A program made the position numbers and the translations under genes. Positions 44,714 through 55,115 of a stretch of DNA of 64,000 bases are shown one piece after another. The notes under the pieces are model-generated. The model was not told the origin of the DNA. It made no database searches and worked only from the letters and a program-made list of their open reading frames with translations. This stretch comes from Lactobacillus sp. CBA3606 (lineage in GTDB: Bacteria; Bacillota; Bacilli; Lactobacillales; Lactobacillaceae): the NCBI RefSeq assembly GCF_002970935.1, contig NZ_CP027194.1, forward strand, positions 2,385,070 to 2,449,069, read 5' to 3'. Every line of letters begins with the position of its first letter. Positions within the stretch are counted from its first letter, which is position 1.

Positions 44714-47700
44714 TTGGCCGGACATTTAGTTAAATACGGTAAACACCGTACCCGTAGAAGTTATGCACGTATCAAGGAAGTTCTTGATTTGCCTAACTTG
44801 ATCGAAATCCAATCTGATTCATATCAGTGGTTCTTGGATGAAGGTCTCCGGGAAATGTTTGAAGATATTTTGCCAATCGACGATTTTGCAGGAAAACTTT
44901 CACTTGAATTTGTCGACTATCAACTATTAGAACCAAAGTACACCGTCGATGAAGCCCGTGAACATGATGCGAATTATTCCGCACCACTGCATGTGACTTT
45001 ACGATTGACTAACCATGAAACTGGTGAAATTAAATCGCAAGATGTATTCTTTGGCGATTTCCCATTAATGACTGAACAAGGGACCTTTATCATTAACGGT
45101 GCCGAACGGGTCATTGTTTCACAATTGGTTCGTTCACCCGGTGTTTACTTTAATGAAGAATTAGATAAAAATGGTCGTCCTAGTTATGGTACGACGGTGA
45201 TTCCTAACCGTGGGGCCTGGCTTGAATTAGAAACTGACGCCAAACAAATTTCGTACGTTCGGATTGACCGGACTCGGAAAATTCCATTAACGGAATTAGT
45301 TCGGGCTTTAGGTTATGGTTCTGATGACGATATTATCGAAATGTTAGGTGAAACTGACAGTTTGCTATTAACGTTGGAAAAAGACGTGCATAAGAATACG
45401 GATGATTCCCGTGTTGAAGAATCGTTAAAAGATATTTATGAACGGCTACGTCCTGGCGAACCCAAGACTGCTGATAGTTCACGGAGCCTTTTAACGGCAC
45501 GGTTCTTTGATCCTAAACGTTATGACTTTGCACCCGTTGGCCGTTATAAGGTTAACAAGAAGCTCAGCATGAAGACGCGTTTAATGGGTCAAACCTTAGC
45601 CGAAACTTTAGCTGATCCAGATACTGGTGAAGTTATTGCGCAAAAGGGTGATGTCATTGATAAGAATGTCATGGCTAAACTTGGCGATTACTTGGAACGT
45701 GACGACTTTAAGACGGTTACTTATACGCCATCTGATGAAGCTGTTGTGACGAATCCAATGGTCTTGCAAGTCGTTAAAGTCTATTCACAAAATGATCCTG
45801 AAAAAGTTGTGAATGTCATTGGTAATGGCAATATTGATTTGAAGTTCAAGCACATTGTGCCAGCTGATATCATTGCTTCTATTAATTACTTCTTTAACTT
45901 GCGTGAAGGTTTAGGCACGACTGATGATATTGATCACTTGGGTAACCGTCGGATTCGTTCAGTTGGTGAATTGTTACAAAACCAATTCCGAATCGGGTTA
46001 TCACGGATGGAACGGGTTGTTCGTGAACGGATGTCAATCCAAGATGCAGCAACCGTTACCCCACAACAATTAATTAATATTCGCCCAGTTGTTGCTTCAA
46101 TCAAGGAATTCTTTGGGTCTTCACAATTGTCTCAATTCATGGATCAAACGAACCCCTTAGGTGAATTAACGCATAAACGGCGTTTATCAGCCTTAGGACC
46201 TGGTGGTTTGACGCGTGATCGGGCCGGTTATGAAGTTCGAGACGTGCATTATACCCATTATGGTCGGATGTGCCCAATCGAAACGCCTGAAGGTCCCAAT
46301 ATCGGGTTGATTAATAGTTTGTCATCATATGCCAAGGTTAACCGTTATGGGTTTATCGAAACGCCTTATCGACGGGTCGATTGGACCACACATAAGGTTA
46401 CTGACAAGATTGACTATTTAGCTGCCGATGAAGAAGATCAATTTGTCATTGCCCAAGCTAACTCCCCATTAAACGATGATGGTTCATTCGTTGAAGATAC
46501 CGTTTTGGCCCGTGAAAAGGAAGAAAACTTGGAAACTTCAATCGAAAATGTCGATTACATGGACGTTTCGCCTAAGCAAGTTGTTGCCGTAGCCACCGCA
46601 TGTATTCCTTTCTTGGAAAACGATGACTCTAACCGGGCCCTCATGGGTGCCAATATGCAACGACAAGCGGTGCCTTTGGTTGATCCCCATGCGCCATTAG
46701 TTGGGACTGGGATTGAATACAAGGCAGCGCATGACTCTGGGATTGCTTTAATTAATAAGCATGAAGGAACGGTTGAATATGTTGATGCGCGTGAAATTCG
46801 CGTTCGCCGTGACGATGGGTCATTAGATACCTACAAATTAATGAAATTCCGTCGTTCTAATGGTGGTAAGAACTATAACCAACGGCCAATTGTCAAAGTC
46901 AGCGATCATGTTGACAACGATGAAGTCTTAGCCGATGGTCCAGCCATGGAAGGCGGGGAATTAGCTTTAGGGCAAAACCCATTAGTTGCCTTCATGACTT
47001 GGAATGGTTATAACTTCGAAGATGCCATCATTATTAATGAACGGTTGGTTCGCGAAGATGTTTACACGTCAATCCATATTGAAGAATATGAATCAGAAGC
47101 GCGTGACACTAAGCTTGGACCTGAAGAAATGACCCGTGAAATTCCTAACGTTGGGGAAGATGCTTTAAAGAACCTTGACGAAGATGGGATTATCCGCGTT
47201 GGTGCTGAAGTTAAAGATGGTGACATTCTAGTTGGTAAGGTAACGCCTAAAGGGGTTACGGAATTATCAGCTGAAGAACGTTTGTTGCACGCAATCTTTG
47301 GTGAAAAGGCCCGTGAAGTTCGTGACACCTCACTCCGGGTACCACATGGTGGTGGTGGAATTGTTCAAGATGTTAAGATCTTTACGCGTGAAAACGGGGA
47401 TGAATTATCACCTGGCGTTAACATGATGGTCCGCGTTTACATTGCACAAAAGCGGAAGATTCAAGTTGGGGATAAGATGGCCGGACGACATGGTAATAAG
47501 GGGACTGTTTCAATCGTGGTTCCTGAAGAAGACATGCCGTACATGCCAGATGGTACCCCAATTGATATCATGTTGAGTCCCATGGGGGTTCCTTCCCGGA
47601 TGAACATTGGTCAAGTTTTGGAATTGCATTTAGGGATGGCTGCTCGTAAGTTAGGCATTCATATGGCAACACCAGTCTTTGATGGGGCGCGTGATTCTGA

Positions 47701-48319
47701 TATTTGGAAAGCCGTTCGTGAAGCTGGGATGGATCAAGATGGGAAGACCGTTGTTTATGATGGTCGGACCGGTGAACCATTCGACAAACGAATTGCCGTT
47801 GGGGTTATGCACTATATGAAGCTTAGTCACATGGTTGACGATAAGATCCATGCTCGTTCCATCGGACCATACTCTTTAGTAACGCAACAACCACTTGGTG
47901 GGAAAGCGCAATTTGGGGGTCAGCGTTTCGGTGAAATGGAAGTTTGGGCCTTGGAAGCTTATGGGGCTGCTTATACCTTGCAAGAAATCTTGACTTACAA
48001 GTCTGATGACGTGGTTGGTCGGGTTAAGACCTATGAAGCCATCGTTAAGGGCGAACCAATTCCTAAGCCAGGAGTGCCAGAATCATTCCGAGTTTTGGTT
48101 AAGGAATTACAAGCATTAGGTCTTGATATGAAGGTCCTTGATGCAGAAGATAAAGAAATTGAATTGCGGGATATGGATGACGATGACGATGATGTCGTTA
48201 ACGTGGATGCCTTGAGCAAATTCCAGCAAGAACAAGAACAAAAAGCCGCTGAAAAACCAGCTAAGGCTGACAAGCCAGCAGCTTCAGAAACAACAAACGC
48301 TCACCAGGATAATCAATAA
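44714..48319 (+). CDS. rpoB: RNA polymerase beta subunit
   Basis: The 1201-residue beta subunit of RNA polymerase starts at TTG 44714 ([17 protein letters not shown]) behind AAGGGGTG; a GTG at 44705 is less well spaced. The rifampicin-binding region reads [15 protein letters not shown] then [16 protein letters not shown], with the wild-type Asp, His and Ser residues, so sensitivity is expected. The C-terminus ends in an acidic and Ala/Lys-rich tail ([11 protein letters not shown]). rpoC follows 17 bp later. Confidence 0.97.
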   Translation: MAGHLVKYGKHRTRRSYARIKEVLDLPNLIEIQSDSYQWFLDEGLREMFEDILPIDDFAGKLSLEFVDYQLLEPKYTVDEAREHDANYSAPLHVTLRLTNHETGEIKSQDVFFGDFPLMTEQGTFIINGAERVIVSQLVRSPGVYFNEELDKNGRPSYGTTVIPNRGAWLELETDAKQISYVRIDRTRKIPLTELVRALGYGSDDDIIEMLGETDSLLLTLEKDVHKNTDDSRVEESLKDIYERLRPGEPKTADSSRSLLTARFFDPKRYDFAPVGRYKVNKKLSMKTRLMGQTLAETLADPDTGEVIAQKGDVIDKNVMAKLGDYLERDDFKTVTYTPSDEAVVTNPMVLQVVKVYSQNDPEKVVNVIGNGNIDLKFKHIVPADIIASINYFFNLREGLGTTDDIDHLGNRRIRSVGELLQNQFRIGLSRMERVVRERMSIQDAATVTPQQLINIRPVVASIKEFFGSSQLSQFMDQTNPLGELTHKRRLSALGPGGLTRDRAGYEVRDVHYTHYGRMCPIETPEGPNIGLINSLSSYAKVNRYGFIETPYRRVDWTTHKVTDKIDYLAADEEDQFVIAQANSPLNDDGSFVEDTVLAREKEENLETSIENVDYMDVSPKQVVAVATACIPFLENDDSNRALMGANMQRQAVPLVDPHAPLVGTGIEYKAAHDSGIALINKHEGTVEYVDAREIRVRRDDGSLDTYKLMKFRRSNGGKNYNQRPIVKVSDHVDNDEVLADGPAMEGGELALGQNPLVAFMTWNGYNFEDAIIINERLVREDVYTSIHIEEYESEARDTKLGPEEMTREIPNVGEDALKNLDEDGIIRVGAEVKDGDILVGKVTPKGVTELSAEERLLHAIFGEKAREVRDTSLRVPHGGGGIVQDVKIFTRENGDELSPGVNMMVRVYIAQKRKIQVGDKMAGRHGNKGTVSIVVPEEDMPYMPDGTPIDIMLSPMGVPSRMNIGQVLELHLGMAARKLGIHMATPVFDGARDSDIWKAVREAGMDQDGKTVVYDGRTGEPFDKRIAVGVMHYMKLSHMVDDKIHARSIGPYSLVTQQPLGGKAQFGGQRFGEMEVWALEAYGAAYTLQEILTYKSDDVVGRVKTYEAIVKGEPIPKPGVPESFRVLVKELQALGLDMKVLDAEDKEIELRDMDDDDDDVVNVDALSKFQQEQEQKAAEKPAKADKPAASETTNAHQDNQ

Positions 48320-48336
48320 AAAGGGAGGTCGGTCCT

Positions 48337-51300
48337 TTGATCGATGTCAACAAGTTTGAAAGCATGCAAATCGGTCTGGCATCACCAGACAAGATTCGTA
48401 GCTGGTCATATGGCGAAGTTAAAAAGCCGGAAACCATTAACTACCGGACATTGAAACCTGAAAAAGACGGTCTGTTTGATGAACGTATCTTCGGTCCTAC
48501 TAAGGATTGGGAATGTGCTTGTGGTAAGTACAAACGGATTCGTTATAAGGGTATTGTCTGTGACCGTTGTGGGGTTGAAGTGACTCGTAGTAAAGTTCGT
48601 CGCGAACGGATGGGTCATATTGAACTTGCCGCACCAGTGACACACATCTGGTACTTTAAGGGAATTCCTAGCCGGATGGGCTTAGTTTTAGACATGAGCC
48701 CTCGGGCACTTGAAGAAATCATTTACTTCGCTTCATACGTTGTTATCGAACCTGGTAACACGCCACTTGAAAAGAAGCAATTGCTTTCTGAACGTGAATA
48801 CCGTGAAAAGAAAGCCCAATACGGTAATGAATTTGATGCCGAAATGGGTGCTGAAGCAATTAAGCGTCTTTTAAATAACGTTGAACTTGAAAAAGAAGCG
48901 CGTGATTTAAAGGAAGCTTTAAAAGATGCTTCTGGTCAAAAGCGGACGCGGGCCGTTCGTCGTCTAGATATCATCGAAGCGTTTGTTACCTCTGGTAATG
49001 AACCTGCTTGGATGGTCATGGATGCGATTCCGGTCATTCCCCCGGACTTACGACCAATGGTTCAATTGGAAGGTGGGCGTTTTGCCACTTCTGACTTGAA
49101 TGATTTGTACCGGCGGGTTATCAACCGTAACAACCGGTTGAAACGCTTATTAGATTTGAATGCGCCTGGTATTATTGTTCAAAACGAAAAGCGGATGTTA
49201 CAAGAAGCCGTTGACGCTTTGATTGATAATGGTCGGCGTGGGCGTCCCGTTGCTGGACCTGGTAATCGGCCATTGAAGTCCCTCTCACATATGTTGAAGG
49301 GGAAGCAAGGGCGGTTCCGTCAAAACTTACTTGGTAAGCGGGTTGATTATTCTGGGCGTTCTGTTATTGACGTTGGTCCATTCTTGAAGATGAACCAAAT
49401 GGGGTTACCACGTCAAATGGCGTTGGAACTCTTCAAGCCTTTCATCATGAAAGAATTGGTTAAACGCGAATTAGCGTCTAACATCAAGAATGCTAAGCGG
49501 AAGATTGAACGTGCGGACGACGATGTTTGGGGTGTCTTAGAAGACGTCATTAAAGAACATCCAGTGCTCTTAAACCGGGCCCCTACACTTCACCGTTTAG
49601 GGATTCAAGCGTTCGAACCAGTCTTGGTTAGTGGTAAAGCAATGCGGTTACATCCATTGGCTTGTGAAGCTTACAATGCCGATTTCGATGGGGACCAAAT
49701 GGCCATCCATTTACCTTTATCAGACGAAGCACAAGCTGAAGCTCGGCTATTAATGTTAGCTGCGCATCATATCTTGGCACCTAAAGATGGTAAGCCAGTG
49801 GTTACACCATCACAAGATATGGTTATTGGTAACTACTACTTGACGACTGAAGAAGTTGGTCGTGAAGGCGAAGGCATGATTTTTAAAGACTTGAATGAAG
49901 CTCAAAAAGCTTATCAAGCTGGCTACGTGCACATGCACAGTCGGGTTGGGATTCAAGCTTCATCAATGACTGACAAGCCTTTCAACGACGAACAGAAGCA
50001 AGAAGTCTTAGTTACCACGGTTGGTAAAGCAATCTTCAATAACATTTTGCCTGGTAAGTTCCCATACTTGAACGAACCGACGAATGATAATTTGATTGAT
50101 GGCACACCTGCCAAGTATTTCTTGAAGCCTGGTGAAAACATTCATGATTTCTTAGATGGTCAAGACTTAATCATGCCATTTAAGAAGGGTTTCTTAGCAG
50201 ATATTATCGCGGAAGTTTACAAGCAATACCATGTGACGGCAACGTCACTCTTGCTTGACCGTATGAAGGACTTAGGTTATAACATTTCAACTAAGTCTGG
50301 TTTGACGGTTGGGGTTGCCGATGTGACCGACTTGAAAGAAAAGCCAGAAATCATCGATGCAGCACATAAGCAAGTTAACACGATTTCAAAACAATTCCGT
50401 CGTGGTTTAATTACGGATGATGAACGTTATGAACGGGTCATTGGTGTCTGGAACGATGCTAAAGACCAAATCCAACAAAAACTAATTGATAGTTTTAGCC
50501 CAGATAACCCAATCTTTATGATGAGTGATTCTGGTGCGCGTGGGAACATTTCTAACTTTACGCAGTTAGCTGGGATGCGTGGTTTGATGGCCGCTCCTAA
50601 TGGGAAGATCATGGAACTACCTATTCTTTCTAACTTCCGTGAAGGACTCTCAGTCTTGGAAATGTTTATTTCAACCCATGGGGCTCGTAAAGGGATGACT
50701 GATACGGCCTTGAAGACTGCCAACTCTGGTTACTTGACACGTCGACTTGTCGATGTGGCTCAAGATGTTATTGTGCGTGAAAAGGATTGTGGGACTGACC
50801 GTGGGTTACGAATCGAAGCCATCATGGATGGTAACGAAGTTATCGAACCATTATATGATCGGATTCTAGGTCGTTACACGATGAAGACCGTCTTTAATCC
50901 TGAAACGCATGAAGAAATTGTTGGTAACAACGTTATGATCGATGAAGACTTAGCACAAACGATTGTTGAAGCCGGTGTAACTGAAGTGACGATTCGTTCG
51001 GCCTTCACTTGCAACACGAAACATGGGGTTTGTGAACACTGTTATGGCCGTAACATGGCTACTGGTGACGAAGTTGAAGTCGGTGAAGCTGTTGGGACCG
51101 TTGCGGCACAATCAATCGGTGAACCCGGGACGCAGTTAACAATGCGGACTTTCCATACTGGTGGGGTTGCCGGAGACGATATTACCCAAGGGTTGCCACG
51201 GGTTCAAGAAATTGTTGAATCACGTAATCCTAAAGGGCGTGCCGAAGTTACTGAAGTAACTGGGACGGTTGAATCAATTGAAGAAAATCCTGCGGAACGG

Positions 51301-51978
51301 ACGAAAGAAGTTACGGTTAAGGGTGAAACTGATACCCGGACTTATACGTTACCGTTAACAGCGCGGATGGCGGTTAGTGAAGGTGACTTCATTCATCGTG
51401 GTGCAGCGTTGAACGTTGGGTCAATTGATCCTAAACAATTACTTCAAATTCGCGATGTCTTATCAACTGAAAACTACTTACTCCGTGAAGTGCAACGCGT
51501 TTATCGGATGCAAGGGGTTGAAATTGGTGATAAGCACGTTGAAATCATGATTCGTCAGATGCTGCGTAAAGTTCGGATCATGGATCCGGGTGATACGGAT
51601 GTCTTACCTGGGACCTTGATGGATATTGCTGATTTTAAAGATGAAAACTACAAGACGTTAATTGCTGGTGGAATTCCAGCAACGTCACGGCCAGTTATTC
51701 TTGGGATTACCAAAGCTGCCTTGGAAACGAATAGTTTCTTATCAGCGGCGTCATTCCAGGAAACAACACGGGTCTTAACTGATGCGGCTATTCGTGGTAA
51801 GAACGATCCATTGATCGGTCTGAAAGAAAATGTCATTATTGGTAAGATCATTCCTGCTGGGACTGGTATGCCGGGTTACCGTCATATCAAGCCTAAGGAA
51901 GTTGGCAACGTGGCTGATGGGGTTTACTCAATCAGTGATCTTGAAAAACAAATGCAAGAACAAGATGCTAGCAAGTAA
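48337..51978 (+). CDS. rpoC: RNA polymerase beta' subunit
   Basis: The 1213-residue protein has the zinc site [20 protein letters not shown] near 60-80, the catalytic [15 protein letters not shown] near 450, and the second zinc cysteines [13 protein letters not shown] near 893. It starts at TTG 48337 behind GGGAGGTC. rpoBC form an operon. A hairpin with T-run follows (51998-52025). Confidence 0.97.
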   Translation: MIDVNKFESMQIGLASPDKIRSWSYGEVKKPETINYRTLKPEKDGLFDERIFGPTKDWECACGKYKRIRYKGIVCDRCGVEVTRSKVRRERMGHIELAAPVTHIWYFKGIPSRMGLVLDMSPRALEEIIYFASYVVIEPGNTPLEKKQLLSEREYREKKAQYGNEFDAEMGAEAIKRLLNNVELEKEARDLKEALKDASGQKRTRAVRRLDIIEAFVTSGNEPAWMVMDAIPVIPPDLRPMVQLEGGRFATSDLNDLYRRVINRNNRLKRLLDLNAPGIIVQNEKRMLQEAVDALIDNGRRGRPVAGPGNRPLKSLSHMLKGKQGRFRQNLLGKRVDYSGRSVIDVGPFLKMNQMGLPRQMALELFKPFIMKELVKRELASNIKNAKRKIERADDDVWGVLEDVIKEHPVLLNRAPTLHRLGIQAFEPVLVSGKAMRLHPLACEAYNADFDGDQMAIHLPLSDEAQAEARLLMLAAHHILAPKDGKPVVTPSQDMVIGNYYLTTEEVGREGEGMIFKDLNEAQKAYQAGYVHMHSRVGIQASSMTDKPFNDEQKQEVLVTTVGKAIFNNILPGKFPYLNEPTNDNLIDGTPAKYFLKPGENIHDFLDGQDLIMPFKKGFLADIIAEVYKQYHVTATSLLLDRMKDLGYNISTKSGLTVGVADVTDLKEKPEIIDAAHKQVNTISKQFRRGLITDDERYERVIGVWNDAKDQIQQKLIDSFSPDNPIFMMSDSGARGNISNFTQLAGMRGLMAAPNGKIMELPILSNFREGLSVLEMFISTHGARKGMTDTALKTANSGYLTRRLVDVAQDVIVREKDCGTDRGLRIEAIMDGNEVIEPLYDRILGRYTMKTVFNPETHEEIVGNNVMIDEDLAQTIVEAGVTEVTIRSAFTCNTKHGVCEHCYGRNMATGDEVEVGEAVGTVAAQSIGEPGTQLTMRTFHTGGVAGDDITQGLPRVQEIVESRNPKGRAEVTEVTGTVESIEENPAERTKEVTVKGETDTRTYTLPLTARMAVSEGDFIHRGAALNVGSIDPKQLLQIRDVLSTENYLLREVQRVYRMQGVEIGDKHVEIMIRQMLRKVRIMDPGDTDVLPGTLMDIADFKDENYKTLIAGGIPATSRPVILGITKAALETNSFLSAASFQETTRVLTDAAIRGKNDPLIGLKENVIIGKIIPAGTGMPGYRHIKPKEVGNVADGVYSISDLEKQMQEQDASK

Positions 51979-51997
51979 TTGCTAAGTAGCGCAATGA

Positions 51998-52025
51998 GAG
52001 TCGGCCGCTGAGTCGGCTCTTTTTC
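51998..52025 (+). terminator. Terminator of rpoBC
   Basis: GAGTCGGC pairs with GTCGGCTC (with G-T wobbles), followed by TTTTTCG. Confidence 0.75.
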
Positions 52026-52035
52026 GTACATAAAA

Positions 52036-52050
52036 TTGTAACCGTTACCA
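52036..52050 (+). promoter_or_regulatory. cre site upstream of the PhaJ-like gene
   Basis: TTGTAACCGTTACCA fits the CcpA consensus WTGNAANCGNWNNCW at every defined position. It lies about 30 bp upstream of the -35 box, so CcpA could act there in response to sugar. Confidence 0.6.
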
Positions 52051-52079
52051 AAAGTTATGCCGCCTATAATTAACTGGTA

Positions 52080-52109
52080 TTGTGTATTTAATCACAATCA
52101 GGCTATAAT
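52080..52109 (+). promoter_or_regulatory. Promoter with Rex-like operator before the PhaJ-like gene
   Basis: TTGTGTATTTAATCACAA (52080-52097) is a TTGTG-N8-CACAA inverted repeat, close to the Rex consensus TTGTGAA-N4-TTCACAA. It overlaps the -35 TTGTGT (52080-52085); TATAAT is at 52104-52109 with an 18-bp spacer. Rex binding would block polymerase and be relieved by high NADH. Confidence 0.6.
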
Positions 52110-52158
52110 GAATTTGAAATCAGCTGATGCAAGGTTGAATAAGTTGGAGGTAAGTAAA

Positions 52159-52605
52159 ATGACAGAATATCAGAGTATTTACGATGACGTGATCGCGATT
52201 GGCATGGTTGGGGAGTTTTCTAAACGGGTCACTGAGACCGATGTGGATGATTTTGCCCGGGTTACGGGGGATTACAATTCGATGCATATGAATGAAAGTT
52301 TTGCGAAGCAGACGCGTTTCCATCGTCGTATTGCGCATGGCATGATTTCTGCCGGTATGATCTCGGCATGTGTTGGGATGAAAATGCCAGGACCTGGTGC
52401 AATTTATCTGAATCAGAGTCTGCGGTTCAGCCATCCGGTTTACTTTGATGACGTTTTAGTTGTTAAAGTGACGGTGACAAAAATTGAAGCTAAACCGCAT
52501 TTTAAAATTGTGACCTTAGCAACAACGGTGACGAATCAAAATGGAGAAGTCGTAACAAGTGGGGAAGCGCAAGCTATTCCTGCGCAACGACCAGTCACGG
52601 CATAA
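52159..52605 (+). CDS. MaoC/PhaJ-like (R)-specific enoyl-CoA hydratase
   Basis: The 148-residue protein has a hotdog fold. It carries the hydratase-2 motif GDYNSMH, with the catalytic Asp38 and His43; the usual Pro before H is replaced, giving N-S-M-H. RIAHGMISAG follows. Family members interconvert (R)-3-hydroxyacyl-CoA and trans-2-enoyl-CoA. ATG 52159 behind TTGGAGG is clear; the frame stays open upstream without a ribosome site. It lies just after rpoC with its own promoter, a Rex-like operator and a cre site. Its likely partners are the CoA enzymes downstream. Confidence 0.85.
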   Translation: MTEYQSIYDDVIAIGMVGEFSKRVTETDVDDFARVTGDYNSMHMNESFAKQTRFHRRIAHGMISAGMISACVGMKMPGPGAIYLNQSLRFSHPVYFDDVLVVKVTVTKIEAKPHFKIVTLATTVTNQNGEVVTSGEAQAIPAQRPVTA

Positions 52606-52621
52606 CCTAATAAAGGACGGG

Positions 52622-52661
52622 GGTCGGCCCAAAGACGGGGATAGTCTTTGAGCCGACCTTG
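52622..52661 (+). terminator. Terminator of the PhaJ-like gene
   Basis: GGTCGGC..AAAGAC pairs with GTCTTT..GCCGACC, then TTGCTG; the T-run is weak. Confidence 0.6.
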
Positions 52662-52683
52662 CTGTGCGGAAAAATGAGGCGCT

Positions 52684-52720
52684 AAAAAGGCATCTGGGTT
52701 TTTGCCCAGATGCCTTTTTT
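52684..52720. terminator. Terminator of the crotonase gene
   Basis: AAAAAGGCATCTGGG and CCCAGATGCCTTTTT pair perfectly around a T-loop. It lies just after the crotonase stop on the minus strand and can act both ways. Confidence 0.9.
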
Positions 52721-52734
52721 AATTCAATCGTTAC

Positions 52735-53532
52735 TTATTTTCCAGGAAAAGTGGCTGGTCGTTTCTCAAGAAAGGCGGTCATGCCTTCCGTTTGATCAGC
52801 AGTTGCAAAGGTCTGTGCCCACATCTGGGTTTCAAAATCAATGGCAGTGTCTAATGGTAAGTCAGCTGCCCGGTCGATAACGTATTTAGCCATGCCGACC
52901 GCAATGAGGCCGTTCTTCATAACCGTTTGAGCAATTTTATCGACCTTAGCCATCAATTCATCAGGGGTTGCGATTTCTTCAGCGATCCCAATCCGATAAG
53001 CTTCTTGCGCATCAACCATCGTTCCCATCGCAATCATTTCTTTAGCCTTACCACGGCCAACTAAGCGGGTTAAACGTTGGGTCCCACCAAAGCCAGGTAC
53101 GATACCTAAAGTAACTTCCGGTTGACCGAATTTAGCCCGGTCTGAAACAACGCGAATATCGCAAGAAGCAGCGAGTTCCAACCCACCGCCTAGGCAATAG
53201 CCGTTGACGGCAGCAATCGTTAATTGAGACAGGTTTTCAATGCGGCCAAATGTCGCATGCGCTGTTTTCGAAAGTTCAGCCGCTGCTAATGAATTCATAT
53301 CACGCATTTCAGCAATATCAGCACCAGCCACGAAAGCTTTAGGACCAGCGCCAGTAATAATGACAACCTTGATAGTATCCGCATTGGCTTTAATGACATC
53401 TAAGGCGGCACCAATGTCGTTTAAGGTTGCAGTGTTCAAGGCATTCATTGATTTTGGCCGGTTGATAGTCAAGGTAGCGATGCCAGCTTGGACGTCTAAT
53501 AAGATATTTTCGTAAGTATTGAGTTTTAACAT
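52735..53532 (-). CDS. Crotonase-family enoyl-CoA hydratase
   Basis: The 265-residue protein is a crotonase. KAFVAGADIAEM and GYCLGGGLELAASCDIR form the CoA site and oxyanion hole. Both catalytic glutamates are present: Glu119 (GGGLEL) and Glu139 (GQPEVTLGIVPG). This argues for a true hydratase of short 3-hydroxyacyl-CoA such as 3-hydroxybutyryl-CoA (the (S) form), not a decayed relative. GAAAGG precedes the ATG at 53532. A minus-strand promoter TTGCAA-16-TATGAT lies upstream. With the PhaJ-like protein, the cell has hydratases for both (R) and (S) substrates. Confidence 0.88.
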   Translation of the reverse strand: MLKLNTYENILLDVQAGIATLTINRPKSMNALNTATLNDIGAALDVIKANADTIKVVIITGAGPKAFVAGADIAEMRDMNSLAAAELSKTAHATFGRIENLSQLTIAAVNGYCLGGGLELAASCDIRVVSDRAKFGQPEVTLGIVPGFGGTQRLTRLVGRGKAKEMIAMGTMVDAQEAYRIGIAEEIATPDELMAKVDKIAQTVMKNGLIAVGMAKYVIDRAADLPLDTAIDFETQMWAQTFATADQTEGMTAFLEKRPATFPGK

Positions 53533-53564
53533 GTTAATAACTTCCTTTCACAAATTCAGAGGTT

Positions 53565-53582
53565 ACCAACGAGTACTTTCAC
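53565..53582. repeat. 18-bp direct repeat, copy 1
   Basis: ACCAACGAGTACTTTCAC occurs here and again at 55035-55052, identical over 18 bp. Here it lies at about +1 to +18 of the predicted crotonase transcript; the second copy lies about 65 bp before the ter start. The copies have opposite orientation relative to their genes. Confidence 0.75.
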
Positions 53583-53587
53583 GCTTA

Positions 53588-53615
53588 ATCATAACGGGTA
53601 TTTCAAAAATTGCAA
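53588..53615 (-). promoter_or_regulatory. Promoter of the crotonase gene
   Basis: On the minus strand TTGCAA (about 53610-53615), 16 bp, TATGAT (53588-53593). The expected transcript start coincides with the 18-bp repeat. Confidence 0.55.
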
Positions 53616-53769
53616 CCCGATAGTGAATTTATAACAACTGATCAAGTTTAATAAATCCCAGTAAAACAAGGTTCTGTCAGTCTGGTAAAGCGGGACAATA
53701 AAAAAATAATGGCAAATATTGTGAATAAAGGAACTAATGAACGACTAGCAAGCATTGCGGCGCCTCACT

Positions 53770-53835
53770 ATAACATATAGTTATGCCAGTTATGAAAAAA
53801 TATCAGTGTTTACTTGCTTAAATGACTCCGGTATA
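53770..53835 (+). promoter_or_regulatory. LysR-type box and promoter of the channel gene
   Basis: ATAACATATAGTTAT (53770-53784) is ATAAC-N5-GTTAT, a T-N11-A palindrome of the LysR class. It is followed by the tract TGAAAAAATATCA, then TTTACT (53809-53814), 17 bp and TATAGT (about 53832). The box centre lies near -65, where LysR activators usually bind. The same arrangement precedes ter. Confidence 0.6.
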
Positions 53836-53881
53836 GTTCGACGTGTTTAAAGCAATCGTCAATTTGAAGGAGGTTTTTATA

Positions 53882-54634
53882 ATGAGTGGTAATTGGCCAG
53901 CGAGTTATGCGGCGGAGTTTTTTGGGACTTTAATTTTAGTTTTATTTGGGAATGGTGCGGTGGCAAATTCATTTTTACCAGCTACCACTGGCAATGGTAA
54001 GTTGGGTCAAAGTAATGGCGGCTGGTTGTTTATTGCGATTGGATACGGTCTGGGTGTCATGCTACCAGCGATGATGTTCGGTTCGATTTCTGGCAATCAT
54101 TTAAATCCAGCAATTACAATTGCAGAGGCCTGTGCCGGTATCTTCCCGTGGACACAAGTGTTACCTTATCTAGGTTACCAATTTTTGGGTGCGATGGCAG
54201 GACAACTGCTGGTGTTAGCTATTTATTGGCCGCATTATCGGCAGAGCCATGATGCAGCTGCAATTTTAGGCACATTTTCAACGGGAGACGCAACGCAAAG
54301 CAATCTTAATGGGTTTGTCACGGAACTGATTGGCACGGCCGTGTTAGTTTTTGGAGCGATGGGCTTATATCGTGGTATGTTCTTCCATCAAAATATCGAT
54401 ATTGCTAACATCGGCGTTGGGTGTTTGATCGCGACTTTAGTGATCTCTGTAGGGGGCCCAACCGGACCAGCCTTAAATCCGGCGCGAGATTTAGGTCCCC
54501 GGATTGTTCATGCGCTGTTACCAGTTCCTAATAAAGGGAGCTCTCATTGGGGTTATAGCTGGGTACCAGTTTTAGCATCAATCGTTGGCGCAATCATTGG
54601 AATCTTTCTATATAAAGGCTTCTTCGGGTTATAA
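53882..54634 (+). CDS. Aquaglyceroporin (glycerol facilitator type)
   Basis: The 250-residue membrane channel has six helices and both NPA boxes: HLNPAITIAEA and ALNPARDLGPR. Asp after the second NPA-R is the mark of glycerol facilitators as against water channels. In lactobacilli such channels also carry lactic acid and other small neutral molecules. ATG 53882 follows AAGGAGG. The promoter carries a LysR-type box shared with ter, which suggests it moves a substrate or product of the CoA module. A perfect terminator follows. Confidence 0.9.
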   Translation: MSGNWPASYAAEFFGTLILVLFGNGAVANSFLPATTGNGKLGQSNGGWLFIAIGYGLGVMLPAMMFGSISGNHLNPAITIAEACAGIFPWTQVLPYLGYQFLGAMAGQLLVLAIYWPHYRQSHDAAAILGTFSTGDATQSNLNGFVTELIGTAVLVFGAMGLYRGMFFHQNIDIANIGVGCLIATLVISVGGPTGPALNPARDLGPRIVHALLPVPNKGSSHWGYSWVPVLASIVGAIIGIFLYKGFFGL

Positions 54635-54684
54635 TGGCTATCTGATGGCTTAGCACGTGAGACAATCGTTTGCGCATGAACCTG

Positions 54685-54727
54685 AAAAGTGGTCGTCATT
54701 CTTGCTTTGAGAATGACGACCACTTTT
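54685..54727 (+). terminator. Terminator of the channel gene
   Basis: AAAAGTGGTCGTCATTCT and AGAATGACGACCACTTTT pair perfectly over 18 bp with a 7-nt loop. Confidence 0.9.
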
Positions 54728-54806
54728 CTTGCGGGGAGGACAGCCCTCACTGAAGTGACCAACGCCGATTGGCTCATTTTTTTCTGAGGTAGCTAAAAAA
54801 AGATTG

Positions 54807-54909
54807 TGAAAAAATATCAATCAATCCCCGTTTTGACGGCTGTATAACTTGTAGTTATATGTATGATAAAAAAATGATAGTGGTGAATGCCTTAGAAAGG
54901 GCTTACATT
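54807..54909 (+). promoter_or_regulatory. LysR-type box and probable promoter of ter
   Basis: TATAAC-TTGTA-GTTATA (54843-54859) is a perfect inverted repeat with the same half-sites as at 53770. A T/A-rich tract follows. A weak promoter TGGTGA (54881) -17- TACATT (54904) sits at the same distance as in the channel promoter, as expected for an activator-dependent promoter. TGAAAAAATATCA (54807-54819) also occurs at 53793-53805. The resulting leader would be about 200 nt. Confidence 0.6.
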
Positions 54910-55034
54910 GTGGATGGAGATAATTAGTTGTCCCGGCCGCAAGTTGATGACTAATGTGAATAGCTTAATTATCTAACATAAAAAATTCAATAGTCGCTGG
55001 CATCATTGCTTAGCGGTTTCGGTTCCCGTTGCTG

Positions 55035-55052
55035 ACCAACGAGTACTTTCAC
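55035..55052. repeat. 18-bp direct repeat, copy 2
   Basis: Identical to 53565-53582 (ACCAACGAGTACTTTCAC), here within the predicted ter leader. Possible operator, RNA element or trace of duplication. Confidence 0.75.
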
Positions 55053-55115
55053 TGAAACTGGCCCGAGCCAATCCTAGCACGACTAATTGTTAAACTAACA
55101 AAGGTGGTTTTTATA

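Noticed and set aside
54804..54821. TTGTGAA upstream of ter as a Rex operator.
   Set aside because: Only the left half matches; the right side (TATCAATC) does not complete the inverted repeat.
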